The notes beneath the pieces were generated by a model. It was not told the DNA's origin. It was given only the letters and a program-made list of their open reading frames with translations, and did no database searches. Shown piece after piece: positions 56,985 through 64,000 of a DNA stretch of 64,000 nucleotides. Positions within the stretch are counted from its first letter, which is position 1; each line of letters begins with the position of its first letter. Position numbers and translations under genes: made by a program. This DNA is from Albula goreensis (Eukaryota > Chordata > Actinopteri > Albuliformes > Albulidae): contig CM040745.1 in the NCBI GenBank assembly GCA_022829145.1, positions 30,463,406 through 30,527,405 on the forward strand, in the 5' to 3' direction.

Positions 56985-57200
56985 CTGTGTGTGTGTGTGT
57001 GTGTGTGCACATGTATGTGAATGAGTGTAAGTTCATCTGCATACATGTGTGTGTGTGCTTGCCTAAACGTAAGTAGCTGTGTTTGTTTGTGTGTATATGC
57101 ATGATTTTCACCATGTATGTACACGTTAATGTCTCTGTGTGCGTGCGCACGTGTGTGTGTACATGAGCTCGTCAGCATACACATACATTTGTTATGCCTA
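56985..57200 (+). repeat. (TG)n microsatellite and TG-rich tract
   Basis: About ten pure TG units followed by two hundred bases of imperfect TGTG/CATG-rich sequence. Confidence 0.75.
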
Positions 57201-58455
57201 AGTGTGAGAGCATGAGTGTGTTTTTGGACACAGATTTTCATTAAGGCTGACTTCACATCCTTCTTCAAATAATGAAACAGTCTCCGTCCCCTGGGCCGTG
57301 ACTGCAGTGATGACTGATAGGGGAGGGGAGGGGGAATGGTGGTGTCTGCACACTCTGCAGCCCTACACACACACACATACACACACTCACCCCAAGGCAC
57401 ACACGTGTCTCCACTCCAGATGATGGGGTACACTGTAATATGCTCTTCTGTAGAATTCATGGAGCAACAAACACACTGTGAGAAACCGTGAAATGCAATG
57501 TAAGCAACACAAGCACACGCTGAACCACCCCTGTTACTCTTCATGGAACATTCCAGACCTTGACATAAGTAAAAGTAAAATAAATTATGGGAAACATTTC
57601 GCAGAGAGTCTCACGTCTTGTGTGGTAACAGGGACGGCGGCAGTCTGAGAGACACACGCGGCCAATCATGCGCATTTCTGTCTCCCTGAGTGGGGATATT
57701 CTCAGGCCCGTAAACCCTGCTCCGCCAAAGTTTTACTATACATAAAGGCACTGGAGATGCAGTGCTCTTTAAATTGCCATCCCTCTTCAACGCTGTAGCA
57801 ATTCATGTAATCCAATCCAAATCTGCTTTTGTCCAAATCTGCCCCTCCTCAGCACTGTTCTCTTATATGGTCAGCTGCAGTGGGCCTCTGTCTCAGGGAT
57901 GATGGGTTAAACAGAAGGCAAAGCAAAAAATGCTATTTGGGGAAGAAAGTGACCTCCTCCAGGACTCCACCAAACTTACCATTAGCAGGTCACCTGAACA
58001 CTGATAAGCACCTTGAAGAGATGACAAAGAGCACAGAGAATCAGACTTGTACTTCTGTACTGGAGCACCACGGGAATAAGCTCAGCTCCATTCTCTGGAC
58101 GCTACAAACTATGGAGATTAAATTATTGAGTAGATGATCTCGACCTCATGAAACACATGACACACAATACCACGACGATCAGAGACCAACGTCCAATTGG
58201 TAGGGATGAGCGATAATGCCCAAAATCATTAGTTTAAAGACCACATACAACAGCCAGATACGGCACACTTGTTGAACAGCAGAGATCTGAGACTTTAACA
58301 GAAGCTAAGATCAAGTGTGAATCCTAAAGATGAGACCAAGTCCCCAGGCTAATGGTGTGACCATGGTTTGAGACAAGAATAGTTGACATGATACTAACCA
58401 ATGGAAATGAGGTTTTCTCAAAAATATGGTTTTTTGATCAAAAAAAAAGATCAAG

Positions 58456-59000
58456 TCAGTAGGTAATGCATGGATGCTTTTCCCTGTAAAAATAAATAAT
58501 GAAGGAATAGATGAATACATTTGAAAACTCCATAAATATTACATTAACACAACTGATAAATAGTACATTATCATCTAAATGTATGAATAAATGAATGACT
58601 AGCTGTGAAATACAGGAATCAAAAAATACATTCGCCATCATGGTTCCAACTGTTTCTAGCGGAATGTTAGAGCAGTTTTGAAAAGGGAAAACCTGCTGTT
58701 CTCTGAGAGATGAAGGAGGTGGAAATCTGATCCACATTCTATGTTTCATAAATTCCCATAGGTTCAATGATTTTTAGATCTGGTGATTGGGGAGGTCATG
58801 GAAGGTGTTTAACTTCATCCTGGTGTCCATGAAATCATTTATGAATCTGTTTAGCAGTGTGTATGTGAGGGTTTTACTCTTCAGAATATGTGAATCTCTT
58901 GAGATGTCAATACTCCAACCCTAGGATTCACCTGGTCACCTAAAATGGCTTTTTATTCTTTTGCCGAATTCTACCATGCAGAATAAGAAATACTCCCAGA
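58456..59000 (-). mobile_element. Tc1-like DNA transposon transposase relic
   Basis: On the minus strand, reading from about 58880 down, decayed codons give FMDTRMK, then DLPNHQI and KSLNLWEFMKHRMW. This corresponds to the C-terminal part of Tc1 transposases (the region of the third catalytic acidic residue, usually SPDLNPIEHLWExLKxR). Stops interrupt the frame and key residues are lost. No terminal inverted repeats were recognised. It is a dead fragment. Confidence 0.6.
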
Positions 59001-62000
59001 AGATGCCTGTTCATTCTCTAACAGATCCATTTCCATATTTAACAGATGAGAACAGACAATGAAGGTTGATGGCTTCCTTTCCTTTCTCCAATACAAATGT
59101 AAAAATGTAGGAGAAATGAGAAGACAATTGTTATGTCCTTAAAATCCATCAGTGATTTTCTACTTGTGACCGCTGTTTCTTTTACCTGATGTGGACTCTG
59201 TTCCCCAAAGTACATGTAATAATTTAGCCATTTCTGTGACTTAAGCACCTGCAATTCCGGCACCATTTTACCTTTTTGACAAAAATGTTACATCTTTACT
59301 GTTGCTTAAGAAACTCATGTATTAAACTGTTGATTTGAAAATACATTTTATAGCAGAGACATAACTGGTAAATGGTATTCACATTAATATGGAATACATG
59401 AGTACATTCTTTTGTGACTGCAAAGTATTTTCTTCAAAATATGTATTATTCTTCGTTCGGTGTTTCCATTTTTTTCCCCAATGTGCTTCACAGTGCATAT
59501 AAAACTGAACAACATGTGCCTTGTAGTGAGTTACTGTTTTAGGGCTAGGATTTTCGATTAAAAAGAAAGTAATGCAAAATCATTCATGACATAAAATCTG
59601 AATAGTAGCTGGTTCTAAAATGAAAAAGGGCCAAACCATTCCATGGCTAATGAAGCCTTAAATTAAACTGAGAACAAGGAACCGTCTTGCAGAAGAATGC
59701 AGAATTTAAAAAATAACAGAAGCGATAAATCATATTGGCAAAGTTGCCAGGCACCCGCAACTCAAGCTGAACTAATGTTTCCCATCAGGGGTCCGGACTT
59801 GTTGCTTGGCGGAGGCTCTGGATGATGTCGACCGACATGCAGCCAGTGGCAGGTAAAGGAGGTGGGCTTTAAATTTCAGAAATGAACAGCAGATTTGGTG
59901 GGAGGGAGTTAAAATCCCACAGAGGATTTAGAAAAGGTGTGAGCCACATTCATTGGAAAGGTAACCACTTGGTTCAAACCACTAATTGACTGCTGATCAG
60001 AAAAGTACAACTTCAATAAAACCAGCACTTAATACTCTGTTAGCATTTATTTTTTATGTTAAAAAGTAGAACAACTACAGATGGTTCCAAGAGGTTGTTA
60101 TAAGCCATCAGTGGACAATTAGCGCTTTGTGTTCTAGCCTTTTAATTTTGTCCTTTTGGAGGAATGGCACTTTGACGTCAGGTCTTGGTTCAGAAAGGCC
60201 AACTGGATTGCCACTAGCTTTGTACAGAGAGCTTAGCGGTATTTACAGCTTGAAGACACTTGAAGGTTATGTGAATTACATAGGAAAATGACAAGCACAT
60301 CTATGTTTCTGCATTTGAGGGCAGCAGCGGATAACCATGAACAAATGAAATTTACAATGGCTTATAGGACCGGGATCTCTCTTGTGAGAATTTTACAGTG
60401 AATCTGGGGGCCTGAACATGGGCTTGTTGATCTGTTTCTGTGAAAATGAAAACACGGGGATGATTGCAGAAGCACATGCTCTGTGCAGAATCGGTCGCCC
60501 GACATAAGAAACGTAGCGATTATTCATTCTGAAGCAGGGAATGGCGCTATAAAGGGACGTCTGGGACCCTGAAGTCATGAGGAGCAAATATTTCAAGTTG
60601 AAAAGTTTTTTCCTCCTTGAATCTCAGTCTGGCAGCTCTTTCCCCTTCCAGTAATTTAGGACTTCGGGATCAGGAGCTGTGGCCAGGATCATGAATCTAC
60701 ATACGTGCAGTGTTGACATCACGCATCACCAATCTTGTTTATTAAAAACCAAATTCCTTGACATCTCAAACCACAGGTTGAGGGGTTCAAAAGAAAGAAG
60801 AGTTATATAGAATATTTGCACAATACGATATATATAACAAAATGAAACAGCCCTTTTTCCACAAAGGTATGCCCATTTGTTTTATTTATGTGTTATTTAT
60901 ATGTGTCATTGGTATGTCGTCTCTGACATGTGTATTTGATCTAAAATAATACATCTCCGAAATGGGAAACCATGGCAAACACCTTTAAAAACTGTATGCT
61001 CTAAAATAGATTAATTCACATATTCACATGTTATAGTGGGTCCCCAGAACCCTACATTGTTAAAAAAAAAGTCAAATGAAGGAAGTGAATATAATTTTGA
61101 ACTTGAGCTGAAATCTGAGAAAAAATATATGTAATTACAGTAATAGTTGTGTATCCAGGGGCATGAAATTGAATAAAACAAGAGAATGATCCAAGTTGTA
61201 TCTCTGCTCATGCTGCCAAGAATCATCAGGATTAAGAGACCAAAAGAATCCTGAATCCTCCAAGGGAAGGGTTCGGACACATGTCTGAGAGTTTGGACCC
61301 CCTTCTCTTATTTGGGCCGGTGCTATGCATTTGTCACACTGAATCTGGAGCGTAACCAGCGGGAGAGAAGCGTCAGTTATGAGAAAAACTGCTTTCTTGC
61401 CAATGCAAAGCGGGGCCAGGAACAGCTCTTACCTTGTCTCATTCCATTACGCACATAAATGTGAAATTCACCACTGATTTTATAGGGTATTGAATAAAAG
61501 GTTGAAATACAGTCTCCCTTTACCATCTAAGCCCCTGTCTAGTCTTGTGGTTGTACAGGAAATGGTTGACTGTAAGAGCCCTTCCTTGTATTTCTCTCTA
61601 TTTAACACCGACCACCCCCTCCCCCGCCCCCTTCCACCCTGCTCAGTCCATATCATCAGGTCCATTTCTTATACCTTCCAATCTGGCTGTTTTGTTCACA
61701 TATTTTTCTCCTGGATCCCTGAAAGTGATACTACAGAGAAGTCAAACCCTATTAGACTCAGTGGTGGTTGAGCAATGTTTTTTGAGCTTCTTTAATTTTA
61801 ATAATTTTTATCGCTCCAACAGGGGATCTTAGGAGGAATGGAACGGCTGTTCATCACAGCTTGTTTTCCTTTTCTTCACAAAATCTTTACTCATTTATTT
61901 ACATTTATCCAAGCATGCTGGTCTGTTTGTTCGCCGTTGTTTGGAAATATGCTTTGGCCAATCGCAGGTAGTCTCTCTGTGATAATGATTTGTTAATCAC

Positions 62001-62259
62001 CACGGTTCAATGGCCTAACTTTTAAAATGTCTGCCCTTTCACCATGCGGTCCAGGGTTCAGCTCAAGGCCCTGTAACAGATTTATGGACCATTTGTGTTC
62101 AAGTCCTCTGGACACTTCATGTTTCCTTTCCCCGCACCCCGCTGGTTCTTTCCACTGGGCAAGAGACAGATGCCTTGGGATCCTGCGTTACAGACATTGC
62201 CATGCTATACAGACAACCTCCCTGTGGTTCTGTATAGTTACAGAACACAATTAATTGTT

Positions 62260-62490
62260 TGCATGGCACTGCAGAGCACTATGTTACATTTGCAAGCTGC
62301 AGAGGAGAGTGTTATATCTGCTGACTGCAGGACATTGTGTTACATGTGCAAACTGTTGGTCTTTGTGTTATATGTGTGGACTGCAGTACACTGTGATGAC
62401 TGCAGGGCACTGTCATACCTGCAGTCTGAAGGACACTGTGTTATCTGTACCAACTGCAAGACACTGACCGACTGCAAGACACTGACAAGA
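62260..62490 (+). repeat. Diverged tandem repeat, about 28-bp unit
   Basis: Nine or so units resembling GACACTGTGTTATCTGTACC followed by AACTGCA; some are shortened to 18 bases. One frame reads through 183 codons (62095-62646) and is cysteine-rich only because TGC and TGT recur in the unit. Confidence 0.65.
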
Positions 62491-63689
62491 CAATATGGGC
62501 ACTTTGGTCCAGTTCTGGAGCTCAGAACACTTTCAGCAGCCTGTATTGTAGCTAATTCAAGAAATGTTCACCAAGGGTTTCTTGCACATTATAGTAATAT
62601 TGCCAAATTCTTTCTCACCATCACCTTAGTCTTTTTCTTACGCTGACCTTGTAGGCCGGCTGGAATGTAAAACCTTGGGATGACATGGTGTCCAGCCTAA
62701 CACAGTGGTTTAATCACGTCTTTGAGGTCTTTGAGGTTGTTTAATCACATCATTACCACATGGAGTTACAATATGTTTCTCACTATCCCTCCCTCCACTT
62801 CCTGTCTCCCATCAGTCAGCCCACCAATGTGTCGCCTCTGATCACAGCATCACACCTCTGTCTATTAAACATTTGTTGTCTGTGCCATGACCTCGTGACG
62901 ATGGAGCATATGCTATCGAATAATGTCACAACCCCGCCCCTTCTCGCACTCTCCAATAATTCTATATCGATCTCATTGTATCATTTTTCTCATTGCAGCA
63001 GGAAAAATACACTTGTAACTAGTTTTTAGGACACACTGGCACACAGGTTACTAAATATCTCCAACAAATCTCCCTGCTTATCGCGATCTAAATTTGCACA
63101 ATGTATGTGTGTGTCTTTCATGAGAGCGTGTGTAAATGTATATTTGTGCATGTGTGTGTGACAATGTGTGTGTGTTTTAGTGAGCATGTACATGTAAAAT
63201 GACAGCTGCTTCCCTGAAGTCTCACTTCCTGCTTAGTGTCTCTTTTCCACGGGAAGTCCTGTTCAAGTCTGTCACCCTCAAAAGGGATTATGAGATCCTG
63301 AGAGAGGCGGCACTTGGAAAAATCTGATATGGGCGACATAATATTTCAATCACCACAACTCTAGAGGGGCCTGTATCTGACCTCTGGCCAGAGGCTTTAC
63401 ACGGGCGAAAAGAAGAAATTAGAGGCCACGCAAAATTCTCCAAATAGCGCCTGTTCCCGAAAAGAAATGAAGACAATAAAACAGTGCTGGGCCATTGTTG
63501 TGGCATCTGTGGGTGATGAACATTTGCCCATCCGTAACACACCCTGCGTATTTAATCCCCTGGCTTTTGGCATGTTTCCCATGTGAAAGCATAAAGGGCA
63601 TACTTCTCCTATAGTGCAAACTTCCTCCAGCTGCCCACAAAGATTGTCTGTTATGTCACTGTTAAACTCCTTCAGACCCCTATCCAACA

Positions 63690-63935
63690 GGTGTGCTGCC
63701 CTGTCACATGTAGGATACGATCACCACAGTTAAACTCACACATGCACGCTCTCACACCCACCCTTGTGCATGCATACAGAAACTCTCACCCACACTCATA
63801 TCTCTGCCTCTCTCACACACGGGTGCATGTACATTACACTCAGGCACATATACATTCATACACGCTCTCCTACAGCAATGCACCCTTTCACACAAACAAA
63901 CTCACACAAAAACACAGTGTTTAAAAAAAAAAAAA
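63690..63935 (+). repeat. CA-rich low-complexity tract
   Basis: Imperfect CACACA/CTCACA sequence ending in an A run at about 63923-63936. Confidence 0.6.
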
Positions 63936-64000
63936 AGCACACAGGAACGTTCAGCCCATGAAAGCGAACATTCATTTAAAATTCATGTCGCTATCCGCAA

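Larger units (their letters stand above)
52331..58459. other. Intergenic, gene-poor
   Basis: No exon was recognised. Contains a G-rich tract (53850-53876), TG microsatellites at 54025-54052 and 56985-57008, and a GA microsatellite at 55410-55447. Blocks at 53200-53540 and 56180-56400 look like conserved non-coding sequence. The 230-codon minus-strand frame at 56852-57544 is driven by CA repeats. Confidence 0.55.
59001..64000. other. Intergenic, gene-poor, window edge
   Basis: No exon was recognised. Contains conserved-element-like blocks (61285-61420, 63330-63690), a diverged tandem repeat at 62260-62490, and CA-rich low-complexity sequence at 63690-63930. Confidence 0.55.

Noticed and set aside
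56852-57544. 230-codon minus-strand frame, one of the longest in the window
   Set aside because: It is mostly the translation of CA/TG-rich simple sequence (runs of His-Thr). No domain and no splice context.

Overview
This window is nuclear DNA from a vertebrate, almost certainly a ray-finned fish. The evidence is spliced genes with GT-AG introns, a compact pair of vertebrate housekeeping genes, fish-type interspersed repeats (tRNA-derived SINEs, Tc1-like and non-LTR remnants) and an AT-rich, microsatellite-rich background. No prokaryotic operon, CRISPR array, rRNA or confident tRNA gene was seen. The species cannot be named from the sequence.

Layout. Positions 1-6.7 kb hold repeats and probably the 3' end or downstream flank of GDAP2. 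From 6.9 to 22.1 kb, on the minus strand, lie twelve coding exons of GDAP2 (macro domain plus CRAL-TRIO domain). They join in frame to 486 codons; only the short last exon is uncertain. From 22.1 to 26.0 kb is a divergent promoter interval with non-coding first exons that I could not fix exactly. From 26.0 to 37.7 kb, on the plus strand, lie 26 coding exons of WDR3 (UTP12/DIP2 homologue of the small-subunit processome). They join in frame to a complete 937-residue protein, followed by an AATAAA signal at 38.1 kb. From 38.1 to 64 kb I find no coding exon. This stretch contains microsatellites, a 40-bp minisatellite, G-rich quadruplex-like tracts, a Tc1-like relic, SINEs and several stretches that look like conserved non-coding elements.

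The head-to-head order GDAP2-WDR3 is the arrangement known at human 1p12, so this is an orthologous, syntenic locus. The two proteins are not known to work together: WDR3 acts in nucleolar 18S rRNA processing, and GDAP2 is a cytoplasmic or lysosome-associated macro/CRAL-TRIO protein linked to neuronal function. What they share is the promoter interval. The most notable sequence signals there are two perfect copies of the 12-bp palindrome GCTAACGTTAGC, one on each side, and a CACGTG E-box upstream of WDR3. I did not find a convincing new biological system. The items most worth a second look are the promoter palindromes, the unresolved GDAP2 C-terminus, the 40-bp satellite, and the candidate regulatory elements in the gene desert.
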